From Cognataquiflexum rubidum (GTDB lineage Bacteria; Bacteroidota; Bacteroidia; Cytophagales; Cyclobacteriaceae): a DNA stretch of 38,011 nucleotides. The stretch lies in assembly GCF_022538115.1 (NCBI RefSeq), contig NZ_JAKZAL010000032.1, forward strand, positions 1-38,011, in the 5' to 3' direction. The notes beneath the pieces are model-generated. The model was given only the letters and a program-made list of their open reading frames with translations, was not told the DNA's origin and did no database searches. A program made the translations under genes and the position numbers. Below are positions 1 through 6,139 of this stretch, piece by piece. How positions within the stretch are numbered: the first letter of the stretch is position 1; the number at the start of each line of letters is the position of its first letter.

Positions 1-49
1 ACCAACTCAGGAACAACAGGAACTAATATCAGCTATCATGAAAAATTAG
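1..49 (+). CDS. Possible 3' end of a gene entering from the left
   Basis: Frame 2 is open from the window edge to a TAG at 47-49 and would encode a 15-residue tail rich in Gln and Glu that ends in Met-Lys-Asn. The composition looks protein-like. The frame would run convergently into the minus-strand gene whose stop lies at 29-31, so the two would overlap by about 20 bases. The stretch is too short to assign a family, and an open frame of this length can occur by chance. Sequence to the left of the window would decide. Confidence 0.25.
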   Translation, partial: PTQEQQELISAIMKN

Positions 50-658
50 CTTGGGTGTCCCATCGCACAAAACAGGAAACATGATGTCTCCACGATCATT
101 GTGGTTGAAAATAAATGTATGATCAGCCAAATCCCATTCACCCCAAGAGTTTTTTTCTGGGTCAAAAAAAGCAACATGATTATAATCTTTCCTAAATTTT
201 ACACGCTTTATTTCCTGATTGGTAGCTGGTGACCCTTTAATTCTAACTCCATAAAAATCCCATGGTCCATTTTTCCCTTCTATAAGATCAAAAATAGAAA
301 CATCCTCCGCCAACCTTTCAAACCTTGCAAAAAAAGAATGTTCTTTTCGGGACCCAACAATGGTGGACCTATCTTTTAGGTTTATATTTTGAAAAAATAA
401 TAAATTATATATTTTTCCATTTGCCTTAATAAAAAATGCATCCTCATTCCCGGGTGGCAGCAGATAAATACTAACATCTTCGTCTGTGTTGTTCTGGTAA
501 ACAAAATCTATTTGTGTGAATGAAGCGCCTTGAATTACAGATTTGATCTTTAGTTCAGAAGCTGTGCTTTTATTTACTGAAGGATAATTAAAAGTTTGAG
601 CTTTTGACAAATTGACCATCAAAAACATCAGACAAAGAGTTAAAATTCTATTCTCCAT
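29..658 (-). CDS. Exported protein of unknown function
   Basis: 209 residues starting at ATG 658. The N-terminus has the shape of a Sec signal peptide: a short charged start, a hydrophobic core around residues 5-16, and a probable cleavage site after Ser-Lys-Ala at about residue 20. The mature part is predicted to be periplasmic or surface-exposed and rich in beta-forming residues. I recognise no family or catalytic motif. It lies 40 bases downstream of the trypsin-like protease gene on the same strand, so the two are probably co-transcribed. Both are AT-rich compared with the rest of the window, which suggests an accessory locus. A function linked to the protease is inference from position only. 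Confidence 0.75.
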   Translation of the reverse strand: MENRILTLCLMFLMVNLSKAQTFNYPSVNKSTASELKIKSVIQGASFTQIDFVYQNNTDEDVSIYLLPPGNEDAFFIKANGKIYNLLFFQNINLKDRSTIVGSRKEHSFFARFERLAEDVSIFDLIEGKNGPWDFYGVRIKGSPATNQEIKRVKFRKDYNHVAFFDPEKNSWGEWDLADHTFIFNHNDRGDIMFPVLCDGTPKLIFHDS

Positions 659-698
659 TTCAAAAACCTGTTTAAAGGTGAACTATTACAATCAAAAC

Positions 699-2165
699 TT
701 ATTCTCCAAAAATTTCAATAATTTTTCCTGTTTCATCAAATCTAAACCTAAGCTTACTCTGAATTTTTCGGTACTCTTTCTTTTCAATATGGTAAAAGGA
801 AAAGATGGTAAACACCAAATAATTGTAATCATCCAATTTTTCAATTTTCTCAATATTGTTTATTGGTTCCTCAATGAGAGACCAAGATTTTTGATAATGT
901 TCATAGATTTCATCACCAGTGGGATATCTTAATTCCCAGTATTTAATTACATCGTCTGAAAAGAAATTTATTATTTTGGAAAAATTCTGATCATCTTCTG
1001 ATTCAATAAATTCCTTAATTGTTGTGGTAAAATCAACTGGAACCTTGTCATCATTAAATGAAGACTTAGGCACTCCGGTTTCCGATGTGGATGTTGATTT
1101 TTTTAATTCATTCGAGAAACCCGGTTTCTCATTATAAAGACTTAATAAATGGGAGGCTGGTACGCCAAAGTTAAATCCTTGACTATTTGTCACACTTGCA
1201 AAATTAATAGCAACCAACCTTCCCAAACTATTAAAAATGGGACTTCCACTTGATCCTGGTAAAGATGGAATTGAATATAGGACTTGGGTTCTGGTTATAT
1301 CTTGAGTGATCTTCCCAGAATTAAACTGAGATTTTATTCCTTCTTCGGTAAGGGCAAGGCCCAAACCTCTATTATATCCAATCATATGTACATCATCATT
1401 CAAGTTCAGATCATGTTTTTCTGATAGGGTATTTATATCAAAGAATTTAATATCCGATGGAGTTTTTTTATTTTTAAGTTGAATAATGGCAAGGTCAATA
1501 TCTTCCGACCTTGAATTTTCCAATGGCATACATCCTTGAAAATCTAAATCATTTTCAATAAAAGTGTCATCATATACTATACCAAGGGAAACCCGCTCAA
1601 TTGTTAATGTGTATTCGTTTTCTTGAAAATTTAATAGATTGTAAACAATCTCTAATTCCATTAATTTTTTTTCAGTTACTTCATGCTTTTCAATCAATTC
1701 TTCCTTTTCTTCATAACCGAGTACATTTTGATATTCTTGATAATACTCGGCTATTTTTGTTAGAAGAGATTTGGCCTCTATAATTTCTCCTCTAATTTTG
1801 TTTCTTGCTTCTGCAAAGTGGGTACTTATATTTTGACCAATATCTATCTGATTTGCTGTTGGAAAAACAACATGACTATTTGTTGCTATTTTACCATTTC
1901 CATCAATAAAGAATCCAGTTCCAAATGATACCATTGATTTTTGGATCGCCTCCTCTTTGTCGGCCATAATTATTGGTTCATTGTTCTCAATAATAAAAAA
2001 AAGCTCAATTCCATTTTTAAAAGTTAATTTGAAGAAATACTCATTCTTAATCAAAACAACACTTCTACGATATAGATCATAAATCTCTTTGGGATCTAAT
2101 GTTTTAGGTATACAGGAAAATGCGCAAAATAAAAATAAAATATTAAGTTTTATTATTCGTTTCAT
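699..2165 (-). CDS. Trypsin-like serine protease, predicted lipoprotein
   Basis: 488 residues from the ATG at 2165. An open frame extends 25 codons upstream, but only this start puts a lipoprotein signal first (hydrophobic stretch, then Cys18). Residues about 75-350 form a trypsin/HtrA-like fold with all three catalytic positions: His98 in TNSHVV, Asp224 in DIDLAII, and Ser306 in PGSSGSP. The His-to-Asp distance is about 126 residues, against about 30 in DegP. The extra roughly 95 residues are rich in Glu, Lys and Leu and look like a coiled coil. No PDZ domain follows. The last 110 or so residues, with a YW pair and alternating helices and strands, resemble an NTF2-like domain. The protein is probably anchored in a membrane facing the periplasm. 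Its substrate is unknown. The protease call is firm; the C-terminal domain call is tentative. Confidence 0.85.
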   Translation of the reverse strand: MKRIIKLNILFLFCAFSCIPKTLDPKEIYDLYRRSVVLIKNEYFFKLTFKNGIELFFIIENNEPIIMADKEEAIQKSMVSFGTGFFIDGNGKIATNSHVVFPTANQIDIGQNISTHFAEARNKIRGEIIEAKSLLTKIAEYYQEYQNVLGYEEKEELIEKHEVTEKKLMELEIVYNLLNFQENEYTLTIERVSLGIVYDDTFIENDLDFQGCMPLENSRSEDIDLAIIQLKNKKTPSDIKFFDINTLSEKHDLNLNDDVHMIGYNRGLGLALTEEGIKSQFNSGKITQDITRTQVLYSIPSLPGSSGSPIFNSLGRLVAINFASVTNSQGFNFGVPASHLLSLYNEKPGFSNELKKSTSTSETGVPKSSFNDDKVPVDFTTTIKEFIESEDDQNFSKIINFFSDDVIKYWELRYPTGDEIYEHYQKSWSLIEEPINNIEKIEKLDDYNYLVFTIFSFYHIEKKEYRKIQSKLRFRFDETGKIIEIFGE

Positions 2166-2458
2166 AAATTTAGTGGATGACGTTACAATGAATGCATAAT
2201 ACCTGTAATAAGCAATAGAATCTACGCCTTCATAGAGCATTAGATGCCATTTATTTTTTGTGTCTGCTATTTGAGTTTTGCTAATAATTATTTAATCATC
2301 TAATCCTTAAGGCATTAAAATTTTTTCCTAAGCACTCTGGTCACTTGAAGATTAATAGAGAAAAGTAATAGGTGGAATTTTCCAAAAAATTGGCTTAAAA
2401 AATTTCTGAGCTGTTTATCCGGGATAATTTCATTATTTCAAGGGGAATAGAAACATTA
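2166..2458. other. AT-rich intergenic gap without recognised content
   Basis: About 290 bases between the protease start and the next minus-strand frame. It is very AT-rich and contains runs of A and T. I see no credible reading frame, tandem repeat, strong hairpin followed by a T-run, or clear TAnnTTTG promoter. The protease promoter must lie here or in the upstream extension of its frame, but I cannot place it. Confidence 0.5.
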
Positions 2459-2794
2459 TTATAATTTATGCTCTCTTTGAACAATATCTACATCATTCAT
2501 AATCCTATTCTCAAACTCAAAAAGATCTATTCCAAAAAATTGATTAATTCTGGCTAAAAATCTCATCATTTCCAATTTCCAATCAACGATTCCGAGAATC
2601 GAGATATAGCCTTCATTCTTTTGCCGATGGTAATAATAAACCGAAATGTTTTTATTGAAGTATAGAAATTCAACACTATATCCGTCACCATCCACAAGAC
2701 AATGAGAAAATTCGAAATTGGATAAAATCTCTTCTAAACCATTTTCCTTATCACCGCCTAGGCGTATTTTAAAATTCCACCTTCCCGTTTCCAA
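2459..2794 (-). pseudogene. Small reading frame without ATG, possibly 5'-truncated gene
   Basis: 111 codons are open from a TTG at 2794, but no ATG occurs before the middle of the frame, and an in-frame TAA sits just upstream at 2801-2803. The predicted protein is soluble, with acidic and aromatic residues and no signal peptide; I recognise no family. The frame stops being open exactly where a 7-base-unit repeat stretch begins (2798-2846). Either the protein really starts at TTG with a very short leader, or the original 5' end has been lost at the repeat junction. Codon composition is AT-rich like its left-hand neighbours. I favour a remnant but cannot exclude a functional small gene. Confidence 0.5.
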
Positions 2795-2797
2795 GAA

Positions 2798-2846
2798 TTC
2801 TTAATTCTTCATTTCTCATTCCTAATTTCTCATTTATAATTCCCTA
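2798..2846 (-). repeat. Heptad array A1 overlapping a stop codon
   Basis: Seven consecutive 7-base units keep one register. On the minus strand, the sense strand of the adjacent gene, they are purine-rich variants such as TGAGAAA, TTAGGAA and TGAAGAA. One unit, TGAGAAA, occurs twice exactly. The first unit contains the TAG stop of the gene at 2844-3602, so the array begins inside the stop codon. The other end reaches the ATG-less frame at 2459-2794. Confidence 0.7.
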
Positions 2847-3602
2847 CCCTTTCCAAACCTCCAAAACCCTCACCGCCCCTCCGCTTTTAAGGGGATAATA
2901 TTGTCCATTGCTTTCTTGGAAAAAGTAGATGCCTACCATCACCGTCCCCAAATAGTCTTTGAGTACGGGGTCATAGGACATCGGAACTTCTCCTAGCAGA
3001 GTTAAGGATTCATCCTTTTTGAAATGGCTTTCCTCACCGGAGATAAAAAACTTTCCCTTGGCTTTTGGGCTCTCGGGGACTTGGACAATCCCAATCTTGA
3101 CTTGAAAATGACTTGCCCCTACAGGTATGGCCTTGGGATTGAGAAAGCCTACCTGAGAGAAATCCACTTTCACCATACCCGCTTCTTGGTCTATTTCGAT
3201 CGTCGGCATTTGCCCCAACAGGTTTTGAAGTTTGGCTTGCTTGGCAAATTCCTTCCCTCGAAGTAGGCTGACATCTCCGCCAAGAAGGGTTCTTTTTCCC
3301 GGCCCACGACTGCTGTCAGTCAGCATAATTTTTCTAAACGCCCCACTGAGTTTGGAATGTAAATAACCTGTATCCATTTGATACAAAAGAGTATGGGCCA
3401 GGTATCTGAATGATGAGCTGAGCGTAGAAGCCCTTCCAAATTCATCATTCATCTTTTTGGTTCCCACAAAAAACCTGCTCAACCAATACCTTTTCTTGTT
3501 TTTTTGTCTTGCCTGCCGGGCAAAATGCTTCCCATTCATCAGGTAAAATGTAATCCCCCCAAGAGTGCCTACAAACTTGGTCCAACTTGTCAGTTTAGCC
3601 AT
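2844..3602 (-). CDS. Conserved Bacteroidota protein of unknown function
   Basis: 252 residues from ATG 3602. The N-terminus carries a GGITFY motif followed by a basic segment. A central EFGRAS motif is followed by an alpha-helical stretch, then a GKR(T/N)-type segment and a beta-rich C-terminal half from about residue 130. From memory, this order matches a family of uncharacterised proteins that recurs in Bacteroidota genomes, often as several paralogues. No signal peptide, membrane helix or catalytic motif is visible. The gene stands alone, with repeat-rich gaps on both sides, and its TAG stop is part of a heptad array. Three direct copies of a 7-base word at 11-base spacing lie 60-90 bases upstream. 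I assign no function. Confidence 0.75.
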   Translation of the reverse strand: MAKLTSWTKFVGTLGGITFYLMNGKHFARQARQKNKKRYWLSRFFVGTKKMNDEFGRASTLSSSFRYLAHTLLYQMDTGYLHSKLSGAFRKIMLTDSSRGPGKRTLLGGDVSLLRGKEFAKQAKLQNLLGQMPTIEIDQEAGMVKVDFSQVGFLNPKAIPVGASHFQVKIGIVQVPESPKAKGKFFISGEESHFKKDESLTLLGEVPMSYDPVLKDYLGTVMVGIYFFQESNGQYYPLKSGGAVRVLEVWKG

Positions 3603-3663
3603 AGCTCCTTTATATCAAAGTATACCTTCCCTTACCCCTCCGTACTAGTCCCCCTACACTTTG

Positions 3664-3692
3664 ACCGTGTTTATACCGTGTTTTCACCGTGT
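3664..3692. repeat. Three direct repeats of ACCGTGT at 11-base spacing
   Basis: The word ACCGTGT occurs at 3664-3670, 3675-3681 and 3686-3692, each copy starting exactly 11 bases after the previous one. That is close to one helical turn. The copies lie 62-90 bases upstream of the ATG at 3602. They could be a set of protein-binding sites controlling that gene. A chance micro-duplication is the alternative. Confidence 0.6.
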
Positions 3693-3812
3693 TGGAGAGG
3701 AATCCTAGTTCTATCCCTTAAGAGTTAAATATATACAAATGCCGGATTAGTTGTATCTCCCTGTTAAAAAATAGGGAAGGGAATAGTACATCACCACCAT
3801 GGCTTCTCCACC

Positions 3813-3833
3813 CAATTGAGAGTGTCTCAATTG
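3813..3833. repeat. Perfect inverted repeat with 3-base spacer
   Basis: CAATTGAGA and its exact reverse complement TCTCAATTG flank the spacer GTG. No T-run follows on either strand, so it is not a typical terminator. It could be an operator for a dimeric regulator or a small hairpin. No gene starts close by, since the nearest start on either side is over 200 bases away. Confidence 0.6.
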
Positions 3834-4006
3834 AACGGGCCATTTGCTGTTGACCGTGGTCTTTCGAACCATGAAATATATATCAAAGACATGAAAATCC
3901 GGAATCTTACTCTTAAGGAAATCCTTCAATGAAAAACTAGTGGGTGGGAAGAAATTTTACCGGGCCGGCGGTGGCCAAATGGGAGGGAGGATTAAAATTT
4001 CTTGCC

Positions 4007-4024
4007 TCCCGATAGCTATCGGGA
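4007..4024. repeat. 18-base perfect palindrome
   Basis: The sequence TCCCGATAGCTATCGGGA reads the same on both strands. From memory, this word and its core recur between genes in related Bacteroidota, so it is probably a dispersed repeat rather than a local operator. The next hairpin begins two bases later. Confidence 0.65.
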
Positions 4025-4026
4025 TG

Positions 4027-4056
4027 GTTACTTTTTGTGGTAAGACAAAAAGTGAC
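4027..4056. repeat. Hairpin-forming inverted repeat, 12-base arms
   Basis: GTTACTTTTTGT at 4027-4038 pairs with ACAAAAAGTGAC at 4045-4056, with one non-Watson-Crick position and a 6-base loop. It directly follows the palindrome at 4007-4024, so the two may form one composite repeat. No T-run suggests termination. Confidence 0.6.
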
Positions 4057-4143
4057 GCAAGAAAAGACCATTAATCTTCAGGTTCTTGAATTGAAATATC
4101 AAACATCAAAAAAAATGCCTCTAATCGTGGACTAACAGCTGTT

Positions 4144-4184
4144 GACTATCGACCGTTGACCGTGGACTGTCGACTATGGACTAG
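4144..4184 (-). repeat. Heptad array A2 abutting a stop codon
   Basis: Five full 7-base units and a partial sixth keep one register. On the minus strand they follow NAYRGTC, with variants such as CATAGTC, GACAGTC and CACGGTC. The array starts at the base next to the TAA stop (4185-4187) of the oxidoreductase gene. The same unit family reappears in array A4 at 10661-10681. Confidence 0.7.
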
Positions 4185-4874
4185 TTAAAACCACTCACTC
4201 ACCATCGCATCAACCTCCGTCAGTACGACCTTCAATTCCTCGTAAGATTTCCCCGATATCCCCATCAAAAACTCATGATTCGCGACCTGCATGCCGCAGA
4301 ACCCAAAAATCCCAATCCCCATCAATTTCCTGACGGATTCATCCATGCCGTTTTCTTGGATAAATGATTCATCCGCATCGGTGGTCTGAATGATACTGAC
4401 TTTCTTGTCTTGGAGCTTTCCCCTTATTCCTGCTACATCGGCTTCAAATGCAAATACAGGCGTAAATACCCTGTCCAAATATCCTTTCATCATCGCCGGC
4501 GGTGACCACCACCAAGTCGGATAAATCAGGATCAGGTGATTCGCCCATTGGATTTCGGCCTGTTCAGCAACCACATCTGCGGGAGTTTCTCCGGCTTGGG
4601 ATTCGTACCTCTTCCACTCTTCCAGAGAAAGAATGGGATCAAAACCCATCGTGTATAAATCCCGGACTCGGACAAGGTGACCTTTTTGGATCAACCTTTC
4701 TTCCACGGTTTTGGAAATGGCGTGGTTGAAACTTTCAAGATTGGGATGCGCCAAGATGATCAGGACATGTTGCTTTTCTGTCTCAGCAAATAGATTTTGG
4801 AAGCCAAGAATGAAAGTCAAGAAAAATAGCACAGTCAATTTTTTAAAAAATGAAGGATTTAGGGATTTTTTCAT
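4185..4874 (-). CDS. NAD(P)H-dependent oxidoreductase, flavodoxin-2 fold, with signal peptide
   Basis: 229 residues from the ATG at 4874, preferred over the frame start at 4919 because it gives a proper signal peptide. Residues about 1-30 are a basic start plus hydrophobic core ending near Phe-Ala-Glu. The rest matches the flavodoxin-2 family (KefF, MdaB, NQO1-like). The AHPNLESF segment is the FMN/FAD phosphate-binding loop, and the YPTWWWSPPAMMKG segment is the family's flavin and substrate motif. Such enzymes reduce quinones or other electrophiles with NAD(P)H through a bound flavin. Most family members are cytosolic, so the apparent export signal is odd: NAD(P)H is not normally available outside the inner membrane. 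The N-terminus could instead act as an uncleaved membrane anchor. The family call is firm; the location is inferred. Confidence 0.87.
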   Translation of the reverse strand: MKKSLNPSFFKKLTVLFFLTFILGFQNLFAETEKQHVLIILAHPNLESFNHAISKTVEERLIQKGHLVRVRDLYTMGFDPILSLEEWKRYESQAGETPADVVAEQAEIQWANHLILIYPTWWWSPPAMMKGYLDRVFTPVFAFEADVAGIRGKLQDKKVSIIQTTDADESFIQENGMDESVRKLMGIGIFGFCGMQVANHEFLMGISGKSYEELKVVLTEVDAMVSEWF

Positions 4875-4992
4875 GATGTAGGAGGCTAATATGGATGTGC
4901 AATGACAGGTTTCTTTCACTTTTTACCAAGATCCTATAACCGACCCATTTGGATTAATGTCAATTATAATAGGAAGCTTTGCCTTGTCACTT

Positions 4993-5014
4993 CCCTGCCT
5001 GTCGGCAGACAGGG
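4993..5014. repeat. Near-palindromic hairpin
   Basis: CCCTG and CTG on the left pair with CAG and CAGGG on the right around a short centre, with one mismatch. From memory it resembles palindromes built on CCTGCCTG that are scattered between genes in Bacteroidota. No T-run follows. Confidence 0.5.
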
Positions 5015-5120
5015 ACGAAGGAGAAGTCTTTAAATAAACACATTCTTCCTTCAAGATATCTCCCCCTGGTCGATATGACAAGGAGAAGTTTTTTTCACTA
5101 ATTTCCCTTTTCCTATGGGC

Positions 5121-5260
5121 TACTTTGTACTTGGCACATGGTACTTCGTACTCATGTCACCTCTCACCACTTACCTTTTACCTTTCAATAAATCACATGG
5201 TGTCACCTCGCAATTCCACTTCCACTTCCGTCTCCCGTCTTCCGTCTCCCGTCCCGCCTG
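5121..5260 (-). repeat. Heptad region A3, three unit families in one register
   Basis: Three blocks of 7-base periodicity follow one another. Block one (5121-5155) has TACTTTG, TACTTGG and TACTTCG. Block two (5156-5183) has units ending in ACC plus one base, such as CTTACCT and TTTACCT. Block three (5228-5255) alternates CCGTCTC and CCGTCTT. The stretch between blocks two and three is degenerate and includes a TTCCAC period-6 doublet, yet all blocks fall in the same modulo-7 register. The region lies 50-190 bases beyond the stop of the DUF3365 gene. Confidence 0.65.
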
Positions 5261-5308
5261 AAGCAGAATCTTGGCCAATTGCCAAAGAAGCCCCTATCCA
5301 TTAGATTA

Positions 5309-5962
5309 CTACATTTTCTTAACCACCTCTTTCTTTGGAATCCGGATGCTCCACATCCCTCTCAAGTCACCGATTTTGTGTCCTGTGGCCTTGTCTTCGG
5401 GATAGAGTTCGGCAAGGGCTTTTTGTGTTTCGGCACTGATGTCAGTTCCGGGTTTGCCATGGCAATTGAGACACATGCCATTGGGGATTTTGATGGCTTT
5501 GGTATACAAATAAACTTCCCCGTTTTCAAACTTTTGGATACTTGGATCAAGGGGAAGTTCGTTTTCGGCATTGTATTCATAGGCTTCCAATATGCCCTTT
5601 TCCTCTTCAGTCGGTTGGTCTTCTGGGTTGCGGTATTGGTTGGATACCCTGCGGATGCTGACCCCGTATTTTTGGCTTACTTCTGCCAAGATCGGAAGGG
5701 CCTGTACATTACAAAATTGGATGGCACCTGGAACCCCTTTTTCTTCGATCGCTTTTTGTAAGGCGCTGACCAATTGCTGCTGCGCTTCGGTGCTCATTTC
5801 ATCCCCCCACTTCATGCCTGCCTGAAGGATGTCTGCCTCATTGAGTTTTTTGACTTCCATGCTTTTGTTTACCTCCTCAAAAACCTCCTTGCTCACCCTT
5901 TCATTTGATCCACAGGAAGATAAAAGGGAAGCCATCAACAAAAACTCGAATATTTTTTTCAT
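5309..5962 (-). CDS. DUF3365 (Tll0287-like) haem-binding lipoprotein
   Basis: 217 residues from the ATG at 5962. The frame is open further upstream, but this start gives a lipoprotein signal ending in Leu-Leu-Ser-Ser-Cys17. The body matches the DUF3365/Tll0287-like family: an N-terminal helical part, an FCN segment, and a CLNCHG motif with Cys164, Cys167 and His168 that should attach a c-type haem. Members sense redox state or carry electrons, sometimes as the sensor part of signalling proteins; here the domain stands alone. The anchored protein should face the periplasm. Nothing adjacent names a partner. A possible -7 element, TATTTTTA (one mismatch from TAnnTTTG), lies about 20 bases upstream of the start. 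The family call is firm; the physiological role is unknown. Confidence 0.88.
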   Translation of the reverse strand: MKKIFEFLLMASLLSSCGSNERVSKEVFEEVNKSMEVKKLNEADILQAGMKWGDEMSTEAQQQLVSALQKAIEEKGVPGAIQFCNVQALPILAEVSQKYGVSIRRVSNQYRNPEDQPTEEEKGILEAYEYNAENELPLDPSIQKFENGEVYLYTKAIKIPNGMCLNCHGKPGTDISAETQKALAELYPEDKATGHKIGDLRGMWSIRIPKKEVVKKM

Positions 5963-6108
5963 TTTTTTTTCATTTAATATGGATAAAAATAAGGCTAAAA
6001 GATGAGTTAATAAAAAGTTTATTGCTGTTTGTGTCCCGAACCTACTAATCACGAAGTTTTCAAGCCTTGCTGACGATTCCGAAACCTTTCATTTTTGGTT
6101 TTAAGTCC

Positions 6109-6116
6109 TATTTTTG
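6109..6116 (+). promoter_or_regulatory. Bacteroidota -7 promoter element
   Basis: TATTTTTG matches the TAnnTTTG consensus exactly and lies 24 bases before the ATG at 6140. No good TTTG appears at the usual 19-21 base distance upstream. It supports the ATG at 6140 over the upstream in-frame codon at 6095, which would lie before the promoter. Confidence 0.45.
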
Positions 6117-6139
6117 TGTTTGTTGAATCCCCATTATTG

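Larger units (their letters stand above)
3603..4184. other. Gene-free 580-base gap made of small repeats
   Basis: No convincing gene lies here. A 60-codon minus-strand frame at 3747-3929 lacks family features and spans one of the palindromes. From left to right the gap holds three ACCGTGT copies, a 9+3+9 perfect inverted repeat (3813-3833), an 18-base perfect palindrome (4007-4024), a 12-base-arm hairpin (4027-4056) and a heptad array (4144-4184). Such density suggests a site where repeats accumulate. Confidence 0.6.
4875..5308. other. Gene-free 430-base gap with repeats
   Basis: No coding frame is credible; the plus-strand frame at 5279-5761 is the shadow of the DUF3365 gene. The gap contains a near-palindrome at 4993-5014, two stretches resembling dispersed intergenic words that include GGAGAAGT (5015-5030 and 5090-5100), and the long heptad region at 5121-5260. 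A short TTGGC/GCCAA hairpin (5271-5285) lies between the heptads and the DUF3365 stop. The oxidoreductase promoter should lie near its right side but I cannot point to it. Confidence 0.5.

Noticed and set aside
612-932. 106-codon plus-strand frame opposite the protease gene
   Set aside because: Its composition is low-complexity Phe, Asn and Lys, it lies antisense to two supported genes and it matches no family.
3747-3929. 60-codon minus-strand frame in the repeat-rich gap
   Set aside because: It spans the perfect inverted repeat at 3813-3833, lacks any recognisable motif and has no promoter or conserved start; it is most likely chance.
4144-4184. Heptad array considered as a CRISPR array
   Set aside because: Units are 7 bases, contiguous and without spacers; no cas gene is in the window.
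5279-5761. 160-codon plus-strand frame over the DUF3365 gene
   Set aside because: It is antisense to a clear haem-binding family gene and only appears membrane-like because of base composition.
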